In this document: positions 1-4,686 of the stretch, piece after piece | How the letters are laid out: each line of letters starts with the position of its first letter | Numbering within the stretch: the first letter of the stretch is position 1 | Assembly (NCBI GenBank): GCA_034437275.1 | Contig: DAOTUD010000126.1 | Coordinates: 1 to 5,650 of the forward strand | Direction of reading: 5' to 3' | DNA: 5,650 nt | From: TC-15 sp034437275 | GTDB lineage: Bacteria > Chloroflexota > Anaerolineae > Aggregatilineales > Aggregatilineaceae | Made by a program: the position numbers and the translations under genes | Notes under the pieces: model-generated | Database searches by the model: none | Seen by the model: only the letters and a program-made list of their open reading frames with translations | Told to the model about the DNA's origin: nothing

Positions 1-54
1 GAGGCTATTCTCCTTCTGACGTTTAGCGCACAATCGTATTTAGTGAGTTGTACC

Positions 55-85
55 ATATAAGGCGCTTGTGCGCCACGCCTTATAT
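55..85. repeat. Perfect 10-bp inverted repeat upstream of the membrane-protein gene
   Basis: The arms ATATAAGGCG (55-64) and CGCCTTATAT (76-85) are exact reverse complements around an 11-base loop. A second hairpin is nested inside: GGCGC (61-65) and GCGCC (70-74) around TTGT. The two structures compete for the GGCGC arm. No T-run follows on either strand, so a simple intrinsic terminator is unlikely. It ends about 53 bases before the ATG at 139, a position suited to an operator or a leader-RNA structure. The repeat is seen directly; its role is unknown. I found no convincing -35/-10 pair in bases 1-138. Confidence 0.6.
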
Positions 86-138
86 CCCCATAGCTAAAGA
101 CAGGGGCTTTACGGCGCATTTTGGTAAAGGGGGAGCAT

Positions 139-519
139 ATGTCACCTGCACAGCCGGAGTCCCGCATCGACGTATGGGCGGGGCGCATCAACCGCTTGCC
201 CCGCCTCGCGCGGGTGTTCTTGAGTCTGCTGATCACGCTTGAATATACCGGTTTGTTGTGGCTGCTGGCCGTCCTGGTGTTTGATATCGACGTGTTTGCT
301 ACCGACCCCGACACCACCTGGCCGCTGCTGCTGGTGCTGGGCGTGGGACTGGTGGTCTATGGCGTGGGATGGTGGGCGATGGTAGGATTTGATTGGGACC
401 CCAACCGGCCCTGGCAGGCGGAACGGCCCGCGGTGCTGTTTGTGGCGGCGGGCGTGTTGGCCTTGATCCTGCTCGTGGCGCTGGTGCTGTTTGGGTTGGC
501 CTTTGGATATGTGTTGTAG
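139..519 (+). CDS. Small three-helix membrane protein, function unknown
   Basis: This encodes 126 residues that I do not recognise as a named family. Three hydrophobic segments are evident at about residues 26-48, 62-84 and 98-124, so it should be an integral inner-membrane protein with a short polar N-terminus (Arg at 9, 16, 19, 22 and 25). Residues 49-61 form an acidic loop between helices 1 and 2 (DIDVFATDPDTT), and residues 85-97 form a Trp/Pro/Arg-rich loop between helices 2 and 3. I chose the ATG at 139 because a purine-rich ribosome-binding site (AAGGGGGAG, 127-135) sits just before it. An in-frame TTG at 121 would place that site inside the gene. Only 13 bases separate its stop from the lipoprotein ATG at 533, so the two are probably co-transcribed and may act together at the cell envelope. 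No catalytic or metal-binding motif is visible. Confidence 0.75.
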   Translation: MSPAQPESRIDVWAGRINRLPRLARVFLSLLITLEYTGLLWLLAVLVFDIDVFATDPDTTWPLLLVLGVGLVVYGVGWWAMVGFDWDPNRPWQAERPAVLFVAAGVLALILLVALVLFGLAFGYVL

Positions 520-532
520 CGGAGAGTGGGTC

Positions 533-1276
533 ATGCGAAAAACGTGGTTTGTGATCACCCTGGTGTTGGTGCTGGCGTTGGCCGCCTGCGGCGGCGATGA
601 TGAGGGCGACAGTGGGGCGGACGATGGCGGGGGAGAGGTGGCCGCGACGGTAACATCTGCTCCGTCCCCGACGACGATGCAGGATATCCCGACCTGGACG
701 CCCGGCGACCCGCCCACGCGCATCCCGGATACGCCCACCGCCGCGGGCGATGATGCGGCGGATTCCGGCGGCGCGGGCGACGGTTCCTATGGGCCAACCT
801 GGACCCCGGTGCCTTCACCGACGCCGATCCCGACGCTGACGCCTTCGATCACGCCGACCTATACCCTCACCCCGACCGCGCTGCCGCCGGAATGTTTCGA
901 GCTGCTGCCGGTCGAGATGGAGGACGTGACCTACGCCGGCTATTCGATTGCGGTGCGCTGGCAGATCATCCCCGATTTTCAGACGTTCCCCAAGTACCTG
1001 CTGCGCGTCTATAAGGGTGACCGGACGAATGAGGTCTACCACCAGCATATCGATCCGCTGGAAGCCATCGTACCCGGCACCGATACGGCGGAAGTGGTCG
1101 TGCCCGGCGACGTGTTTAAGGAGAAGCCCGGGCGGCAGGTTTACGGGTGGGAAGTGTGGGCGATTGACGTCAACGGCGAGCTAGTCTGCTTCTCGATCAG
1201 CGGTGAGATCATCGTCGAGCCGGGCGAACCGCCCACCGCGACGCCGCTGGCGCCTGCCGGAGATGCCGCCGGCTAG
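533..1276 (+). CDS. Secreted lipoprotein with Pro/Thr-rich linker and C-terminal beta domain
   Basis: The product is 247 residues. The N-terminus is a lipoprotein signal peptide: MRK, a hydrophobic core at residues 5-18, then the lipobox Leu-Ala-Ala-Cys, so Cys19 should be the lipidated residue. Residues 20-36 are Asp/Gly-rich. About 40-118 is a low-complexity Thr/Pro/Ala linker with repeated TP and PTP units, interrupted by an Asp/Gly/Ala stretch (71-85). Residues 120-230 look like a compact beta-sandwich domain with alternating hydrophobic strands (YSIAVRWQI, YLLRVYKG, YGWEVWAID). Cys121 and Cys219 are its only cysteines and could form a disulfide. The C-terminus returns to a short Pro/Thr tail. 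An immunoglobulin- or fibronectin-type fold is an inference; I cannot assign a ligand or activity. The ATG at 533 has GGAGAG (521-526) six bases upstream and gives a proper signal peptide, whereas an earlier TTG at 491 would overlap the preceding gene and bury the signal. The gene is probably in an operon with the membrane-protein gene upstream. Confidence 0.8.
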   Translation: MRKTWFVITLVLVLALAACGGDDEGDSGADDGGGEVAATVTSAPSPTTMQDIPTWTPGDPPTRIPDTPTAAGDDAADSGGAGDGSYGPTWTPVPSPTPIPTLTPSITPTYTLTPTALPPECFELLPVEMEDVTYAGYSIAVRWQIIPDFQTFPKYLLRVYKGDRTNEVYHQHIDPLEAIVPGTDTAEVVVPGDVFKEKPGRQVYGWEVWAIDVNGELVCFSISGEIIVEPGEPPTATPLAPAGDAAG

Positions 1277-1311
1277 GACGAGCAGCATCCCGTCGGTGAC
1301 ACTGCGCGATA

Positions 1312-1347
1312 CGCTATACGGGAATATACAGCGGGCCGCCCGTTTGT
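1312..1347. terminator. Weak hairpins between convergent genes (possible shared terminator)
   Basis: The 84-base gap between the convergent lipoprotein and thyX genes holds two imperfect foldable elements. One is CGCTATA (1312-1318) against TATA-CA-GCG (1325-1333), with a two-base bulge. The other is CGGG (1332-1335) against CCCG (1339-1342), followed by GTTTG. They share bases and so could not form together. Neither has a good T-run on either strand, so termination here is only suggested by position. Confidence 0.22.
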
Positions 1348-1360
1348 GCGTGGGGACGTG

Positions 1361-2062
1361 TCAGTCGTCGATCTCTGGCAGAATGTACGTGGCGAAGGCT
1401 TCCGCCGTCCAGGGGAGGGCCGGCTCGAAGAAATGCTCGTAGATCGCCCAGGCATAGGCGCGGATCTCGTACTGCGCGTCAGGAGCCATGCGCAGCCGCA
1501 GGAAGTGCATCAGGTTGTGCGCGTCCACCTTGAGCACCCAGGTGTAATACACCGCGAATCCCGGCAGGAACAGCCGCGCCATTTCCCGCGCGACGCCGGC
1601 CTCCAGCGCCTCCTGGTACAGCGCGAAACTGCGTTCGTAATGGGCGCGCAGCTTGTCGCTGAGCGCGGCGTCCTGTGCGGCGTCAAGCGTGCCTACGCTG
1701 GCCTGTTTGTTGTCGCGGGCTTGCAGCCGCCACGCCTGCGGCACGTAGAAGGCGTCTTCCTCGAAGGGGGTGTAGCGTCCGGACTGGGCATTGACGTGCC
1801 AGGTGCGATGCCGCACCCACTGCCACCACGTGACCAGCGGCGCGTGACAGCGGAACTTGAACTCGACCTGTTCGAAGGGCGAGGTGTGGTGATGTTCCAG
1901 CAGGTAAAAGAGCAGCTTTTTGTCTTTTTTCGGGCCTTTGCTCTCGCCTAGGAATGACACCCGCGCCGCGTTGACGATGGCCAGGTCGTCGCCCATCAGG
2001 TCTTGCAGTTCGATCCAGCCCTGGTCCAGGACGTTGACCCGCTTGCCGATTAGGTCGCTCAT
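1361..2062 (-). CDS. thyX: Flavin-dependent thymidylate synthase ThyX
   Basis: ThyX methylates dUMP to dTMP using methylenetetrahydrofolate, with FAD and NADPH as the redox partners. It is the alternative to ThyA and supplies dTTP for DNA synthesis in the cytoplasm. The 233-residue length fits the family. The signature RHR-X7-S is present at residues 84-94 (Arg84, His85, Arg86, Ser94), followed by GRYTPF. Other family landmarks are HHHTSPFE at 57-64, the REMARLFLP helix at 159-167, and NLMHFLRLR...AQYEIR at 183-201, which carries the conserved dUMP-binding arginines. One small departure is His89 inside the signature, where many homologues have Ser or Asn; this position is not the defining serine. 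The start at 2062 has AGGAAGG eight bases upstream (2071-2077). The gene lies 28 bases after ruvA on the same strand, so it is probably the last gene of the yebC-ruvC-ruvA transcript. Confidence 0.96.
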   Translation of the reverse strand: MSDLIGKRVNVLDQGWIELQDLMGDDLAIVNAARVSFLGESKGPKKDKKLLFYLLEHHHTSPFEQVEFKFRCHAPLVTWWQWVRHRTWHVNAQSGRYTPFEEDAFYVPQAWRLQARDNKQASVGTLDAAQDAALSDKLRAHYERSFALYQEALEAGVAREMARLFLPGFAVYYTWVLKVDAHNLMHFLRLRMAPDAQYEIRAYAWAIYEHFFEPALPWTAEAFATYILPEIDD

Positions 2063-2090
2063 GGTGGAATCCTTCCTGTGATGCTGGGTG

Positions 2091-2666
2091 TCACGAGAAA
2101 TATTGCAGCGCCAGCCGCACCCGTTCTTCGACGTTTTCTGGGGCGTCGCTGGGGATGGCCTGCAGCGCGGCCTGCGCCTCGACGATGCTGTAGCCGAGCG
2201 CTGTCAGCGTTGCGATCACGTCGGTGTCGATGTCGCTGATCGCGGCCAGCCCGGTCGCCGGTTCGATCACCAGCCGGTCCTTGAGTTCGAAGATGATCTT
2301 CTGCGCGCTCTTTTTGCCGATGCCCGGCACGCGCGTCAGGATTTCCGGCTCCTCGCTGGCGACGGCGTTGTGCAGGTGCTCGACCGTCAGCGTGCTGAGC
2401 ACGGCCAGCGCCAGGCGCGGCCCCACGCCGCTGATGCCCAGCAGCAGCTCGAACAGCGCGCGCTCGTCGTGATCGACGAAGCCGTAGAGCGTCAGCGCAT
2501 CCTCGCGCACGGCCAGATGGGTGTAGAGTGTGATGCTTTTGCCCGGTCCGTCCACAATGTCGAAGACGGTCGTCGGCACGCGGACGCGCAGCCCCACGCC
2601 GCCGATCATGATCACCAGGTAGTTATCCTCGACGGCAGCGATCTGGCCGGTTACGATGTCGATCAT
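2091..2666 (-). CDS. ruvA: Holliday junction branch migration protein RuvA
   Basis: RuvA binds four-way DNA junctions as a tetramer and loads the RuvB motor for branch migration during recombinational repair. The product is 191 residues, normal for the family. The N-terminal OB-fold domain covers about residues 1-62 and ends in the typical LTLYGF. The DNA-binding domain has two helix-hairpin-helix motifs: LLGISGVGPRLALAVLS (75-91) and LTRVPGIGKKSAQKIIFELKDR (110-131). The C-terminal RuvB-contacting domain (about 145-191) is preceded by a short flexible linker. I chose the ATG at 2666 because RuvA normally begins MI-[x]-x-x-G, and GGAGGGG (2670-2676) lies just upstream. A GTG at 2678 would add four residues but overlaps that ribosome-binding site. 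It follows ruvC by 22 bases, which indicates co-transcription. No ruvB follows; thyX does. Confidence 0.96.
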   Translation of the reverse strand: MIDIVTGQIAAVEDNYLVIMIGGVGLRVRVPTTVFDIVDGPGKSITLYTHLAVREDALTLYGFVDHDERALFELLLGISGVGPRLALAVLSTLTVEHLHNAVASEEPEILTRVPGIGKKSAQKIIFELKDRLVIEPATGLAAISDIDTDVIATLTALGYSIVEAQAALQAIPSDAPENVEERVRLALQYFS

Positions 2667-2688
2667 GTTCCCCTCCACAGCGATGCCG

Positions 2689-3177
2689 CTAGACCATGCG
2701 CTCCCACCGGCTGGTGTTCAGGTCGGTGATGGCAACGCCCAGCCCGTCGGCGGCGTCATCCGGGCGCGGCAGTTCATCGAGCGCCAAGAGCTGCCGGATC
2801 ATCTCCTGCACTTGCGCCTTCCCGGCGTTGCCGTAGCCCGCGATGGCCTGCTTGATCTCCGCCGGTTTGTACTCGCGGATCGGCAGCCCGGCCTCGGCCA
2901 GGGCCAGCAGGATCACGCCGCGCCCCTGGGCGACGGTGATCGCGGTGGTGACGTTGCGCCCGAAGTACAGCGTCTCGACGGCGGCGGCCTCGGGCCGGTG
3001 CGCGTCGATCAGCGCCGTGATGTCGTCGTAGAGCTTTTTGAGCCGGTCCGGCATCGGCTGTTTGGACGCGGTGCGGATCACGCCAAAGTTGACCGCTTCG
3101 AGCGTGCCGTCGGCGTGTTCGCGCACCAGCCCGTAGCCGGTCGTGGCGGTGCCGGGGTCAATTCCGAGAACGAGCAT
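2689..3177 (-). CDS. ruvC: Holliday junction resolvase RuvC
   Basis: RuvC is a dimeric, Mg2+-dependent RNase H-like endonuclease that cuts Holliday junctions symmetrically, working with RuvAB. The product is 162 residues, typical length. The four acidic catalytic positions are all recognisable: Asp7 in LGIDPGT, Glu68 in AVETLYFGRN, and Asp141 and Asp144 in PDDAADGLGVAI. The family's conserved middle region YKPAEIKQAIAGYGNAGKAQVQ (103-124) is intact, so the enzyme should be active. The start at 3177 is supported by AAGGA (3184-3188) six bases upstream and by the family's usual MxxLGIDPG beginning. An 87-base gap containing a terminator-like hairpin separates it from yebC, while ruvA follows after 22 bases. 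The ruvC-ruvA order is widely conserved. Confidence 0.96.
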   Translation of the reverse strand: MLVLGIDPGTATTGYGLVREHADGTLEAVNFGVIRTASKQPMPDRLKKLYDDITALIDAHRPEAAAVETLYFGRNVTTAITVAQGRGVILLALAEAGLPIREYKPAEIKQAIAGYGNAGKAQVQEMIRQLLALDELPRPDDAADGLGVAITDLNTSRWERMV

Positions 3178-3210
3178 GGTCGGTCCTTACGGCGGTGCGT
3201 CGCTGGAATG

Positions 3211-3241
3211 ATAAAACCGCGGACCGCAAACCGGCGCGCGG
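3211..3241 (-). terminator. Terminator- or attenuator-like hairpin between yebC and ruvC
   Basis: Read on the minus strand, CCGCG (3241-3237) pairs with CGCGG (3221-3217). An inner CCG/CGG pairing closes a GTTTG loop, and the hairpin is followed directly by TTTTAT (3216-3211). GC-rich stem plus T-run is the intrinsic terminator pattern, though the stem carries bulges and the T-run is only four bases. It lies 23 bases past the yebC stop and 33 bases before the ruvC start, so it may partly uncouple yebC from the ruv genes. Folding was done by eye only. Confidence 0.45.
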
Positions 3242-3264
3242 CTGGGATGGGCAGCGGTGCGCGA

Positions 3265-4020
3265 TCAGGCGGCGGTCAGCGCTTCGGCGACCTCATCGGT
3301 GATGGCCAGGTTGGTCGAGACGTTCTGCACGTCGTCCAGGTCTTCGATCTTCTCGATCAGGTTCATCACTTGCAGCGCCTGATCAGTGTTGAGCGTGACC
3401 TCATTCTGCGGCATCCAGATCAGTTCGCGCTCTTCGAGGTTATAGCCCACCTCGTTGAGCGTGGTGGCGACGTTCGCCAGTTCCTCGCGCGGGGTGTAGA
3501 TCGCGAAGATGTCGTCCTCTTCCTGGACGTCATCGGCCCCGGCTTCGGCGGCCATCAGGAAGACTTCCTCGAAGTCGGCCCCCTCGGTGTTGACCGCGAT
3601 GTAGCCCTTCTGGTCGAACTGCCACGTCACCGCGTTGGAGGTCGCCAGGTTGCCGCCGTACCGGTTGAACACGTACTTGATGTCGGCCAGGGTACGGTTG
3701 CGGTTGTCGGTGACGACGGTGATGATCAGGGCCACGCCGTGCGGGGCGTAGCCTTCGTAGATGAACTCCTCCATGGCGGCGGCTTCGTCGCCGATGCCCG
3801 CGCCGCGATTGATCGCGCGCTCGATGTTGTCTTTGGGCATGTTGGCGTCTTTGGCCTTGTCAATCGCCAGCCGCAGCGCCGAGTTGGTTTCCGGGTCGTG
3901 GCCGCCTTCGCGCGCCGCCAGCATGATCTCCCGTCCCAGGCGGGTGAACAGCTTGCCGCGCTTGGCGTCCTCCGCGCCTTTCTTGCGTTTAATCGTTGAC
4001 CATTTACTATGACCAGACAT
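3265..4020 (-). CDS. yebC: YebC/PmpR family protein (DUF28)
   Basis: YebC/PmpR proteins are widespread cytoplasmic proteins. Some members have been described as DNA-binding transcriptional regulators. More recent work links family members to translation, including relief of ribosome stalling. Which role applies here cannot be told from sequence. The product is 251 residues, the usual size. It opens with the family hallmark MSGHSKWSTIKRKKGAEDAKRG (1-22), then KLFTRLGREIMLAAREGG (23-40), DNIERAINRG (64-73), YEGYAPHGVALI (88-99), TDNRNRT (104-110) and the GGNLATSNAVTWQF segment (122-135). I chose the ATG at 4020 because the family starts M-[AS]-GHSKW and GGGAG (4030-4034) sits nine bases upstream. 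A GTG at 4026 would add two residues with only a three-base spacing. yebC next to ruvC and ruvA is a common bacterial order. Confidence 0.95.
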   Translation of the reverse strand: MSGHSKWSTIKRKKGAEDAKRGKLFTRLGREIMLAAREGGHDPETNSALRLAIDKAKDANMPKDNIERAINRGAGIGDEAAAMEEFIYEGYAPHGVALIITVVTDNRNRTLADIKYVFNRYGGNLATSNAVTWQFDQKGYIAVNTEGADFEEVFLMAAEAGADDVQEEDDIFAIYTPREELANVATTLNEVGYNLEERELIWMPQNEVTLNTDQALQVMNLIEKIEDLDDVQNVSTNLAITDEVAEALTAA

Positions 4021-4105
4021 AGACACTTTCTCCCACGTATGCTTTGCACCATGTCACGACCAGCGGTCGCGACCGGATGTGTGATTGTCAAAGCGTGTGT
4101 TTGCT
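4021..4105 (-). promoter_or_regulatory. yebC 5' leader with competing short hairpins
   Basis: If transcription starts near 4105, the yebC messenger has a leader of about 85 bases. Within it, CGACC (4057-4061), GGTCG (4065-4069) and a second CGACC (4070-4074, overlapping the palindrome GGTCGCGACC at 4065-4074) follow each other. The central GGTCG could pair with either neighbour, giving mutually exclusive small stems. The motifs are seen directly; a regulatory role is speculative. Confidence 0.3.
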
Positions 4106-4111
4106 GCCCTC

Positions 4112-4141
4112 ATTATACCTGACCCGCCAACCGGCAAGCAA
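4112..4141 (-). promoter_or_regulatory. Promoter for the yebC-ruvC-ruvA-thyX cluster
   Basis: On the minus strand a perfect -10 hexamer TATAAT (4117-4112) is preceded by TTGCTT (4141-4136) at an 18-base spacing. The -35 matches the TTGACA consensus at the first three positions only, but the -10 is ideal. It points toward yebC, with transcription expected to begin near 4105. This fits a housekeeping sigma factor promoter. Confidence 0.65.
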
Positions 4142-4175
4142 GGGCTAGGGCTGCGGCGTGGGACACAAAATACCC

Positions 4176-4204
4176 TTGCTGAGAATTCAGACAGATTGCA
4201 TAAT
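4176..4204 (+). promoter_or_regulatory. Probable promoter for the zinc-ribbon gene
   Basis: TTGCTG (4176-4181) and CATAAT (4199-4204) are separated by 17 bases, a good match to a housekeeping promoter (four of six and five of six consensus bases). It diverges from the yebC promoter, and the two -35 regions are about 35 bases apart. Just downstream lies a small palindrome, TGATA-TTC-TATCA (4216-4228), which could be an operator overlapping the start of transcription. The sequence turns AT-rich here. Confidence 0.5.
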
Positions 4205-4285
4205 GAATTAAGCTATGATATTCTATCAATTGGTTGTTATTTGCATTAACATACTCGTTCGTGAAATTAGTAAATATGAAAGGTT

Positions 4286-4305
4286 GGCTAAATATGGCTA
4301 AATAT
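4286..4305 (+). repeat. Tandem 10-bp direct repeat spanning a start codon
   Basis: GGCTAAATAT occurs twice back to back (4286-4295 and 4296-4305). The zinc-ribbon ATG at 4294-4296 straddles the junction. A related TAAATATG lies at 4271-4278. Such a repeat could arise by replication slippage and creates a second in-frame ATG context upstream, at 4276. Confidence 0.7.
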
Positions 4306-4485
4306 CAACAATGCCCGAACTGCGGGAACTCTGAAAAAGGCGCTGAGATTCGCCAATGCAAAAATTGCGGGAAGACCTACTGCATTGAATCTGGTTTTTG
4401 GGGTGGCGTGTCCGGCGGCTGCGGAAGTAACGGTTGTCCTGGCTGTGGCAAGCGGGATTCGCGGAAACTGGGGACGCTGCGGTAA
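4294..4485 (+). CDS. Small eight-cysteine zinc-ribbon protein
   Basis: The product is 63 residues with eight cysteines: CPNC at 7-10, CKNC at 22-25, Cys30, Cys43 and CPGC at 48-51. The two N-terminal CxxCG knuckles are a zinc-ribbon pattern. The remaining Cys30, Cys43, Cys48 and Cys51 could form a second zinc site around the Gly-rich segment GFWGGVSGGCGSNG (34-47). The C-terminus is basic (KRDSRKLGTLR). Zinc binding is inferred from the pattern. The role (nucleic-acid or protein contact) is unknown, and no enzyme domain fits in this length. I chose the ATG at 4294 because it has AAAGG (4279-4283) ten bases upstream and puts the first knuckle right after the start. The ATG at 4276 lacks a ribosome-binding site. 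A decayed copy follows 180 bases downstream, and a membrane protein gene after that. The AT-rich flanks differ from the ruv cluster. Confidence 0.8.
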   Translation: MAKYQQCPNCGNSEKGAEIRQCKNCGKTYCIESGFWGGVSGGCGSNGCPGCGKRDSRKLGTLR

Positions 4486-4497
4486 TAGAAGTGAAGT

Positions 4498-4665
4498 GCA
4501 ACAAAGTGCTCCCGATTAGTCTGTCTGCACTGCGGGGAAGGTTAAAGCATGGACAGAACTATGGCCTTGCATCCGGGAAATGGTAGAGTGTTCAGCGGTT
4601 GTGAGAATAATGGCTGTCCTGACTGTCTCAAACGGGATTTGCGGTAGTTGGGGACGCTACGGTAA
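4498..4665 (+). pseudogene. Decayed tandem copy of the zinc-ribbon gene
   Basis: Bases 4588-4667 align without gaps to 4408-4487 of the intact gene, an offset of 180; by hand count 62 of 80 bases match. Weaker gapped similarity extends upstream to about 4500, including TGCGGGGAAG against TGCGGGAAG. The copy encodes ...SGCENNGCPDCLKRDLR, then a TAG (4645-4647) where the intact gene has Lys, then LGTLR and TAA (4663-4665). An upstream TAA (4543-4545) also interrupts the frame, and the N-terminal knuckle is lost. About half of the changed codons in the well-aligned part are synonymous, and the three C-terminal cysteines are all kept, so it probably diverged under selection before it broke. The alternative is a short surviving gene: an ATG at 4549 with GGGGAAGG (4534-4541) seven bases upstream opens a 32-codon frame ending at the TAG. 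Confidence 0.7.
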
Positions 4666-4686
4666 TAAGGGGAAGTGAGCATAACT

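Noticed and set aside
49..61. TTGTAC and TATAAG as promoter elements for the first gene
   Set aside because: They overlap each other rather than being spaced 16-18 bases apart, and TATAAG is part of the inverted repeat. No partner hexamer fits.
142..738. A minus-strand frame of 198 codons opposite the first two genes
   Set aside because: It overlaps a clear membrane-protein gene and a lipoprotein signal peptide on the plus strand, and its product is low-complexity Pro/Ser/His/Gln sequence without domains.
1346..1951. A plus-strand frame of 201 codons opposite thyX
   Set aside because: It is antisense to an intact ThyX carrying the full signature motif, and no ribosome-binding site or recognisable domain supports it.
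3208..3216. TATCAT on the minus strand before ruvC as a -10 box
   Set aside because: The only TTG-type -35 candidate upstream is about 10 bases away, too close, and the bases are better explained by the T-run of the hairpin.
2656..3999. A long open plus-strand frame of 447 codons opposite ruvC and yebC
   Set aside because: It lies entirely antisense to two confidently identified genes and its product is a biased, Arg/Gly/Asp-rich sequence. GC-rich coding DNA commonly produces such shadow frames.
4087..4092. A perfect TTGACA on the minus strand upstream of yebC
   Set aside because: No acceptable -10 hexamer lies 16-18 bases downstream of it. The TATAAT at 4117-4112 is on its upstream side, so the two cannot form one promoter.
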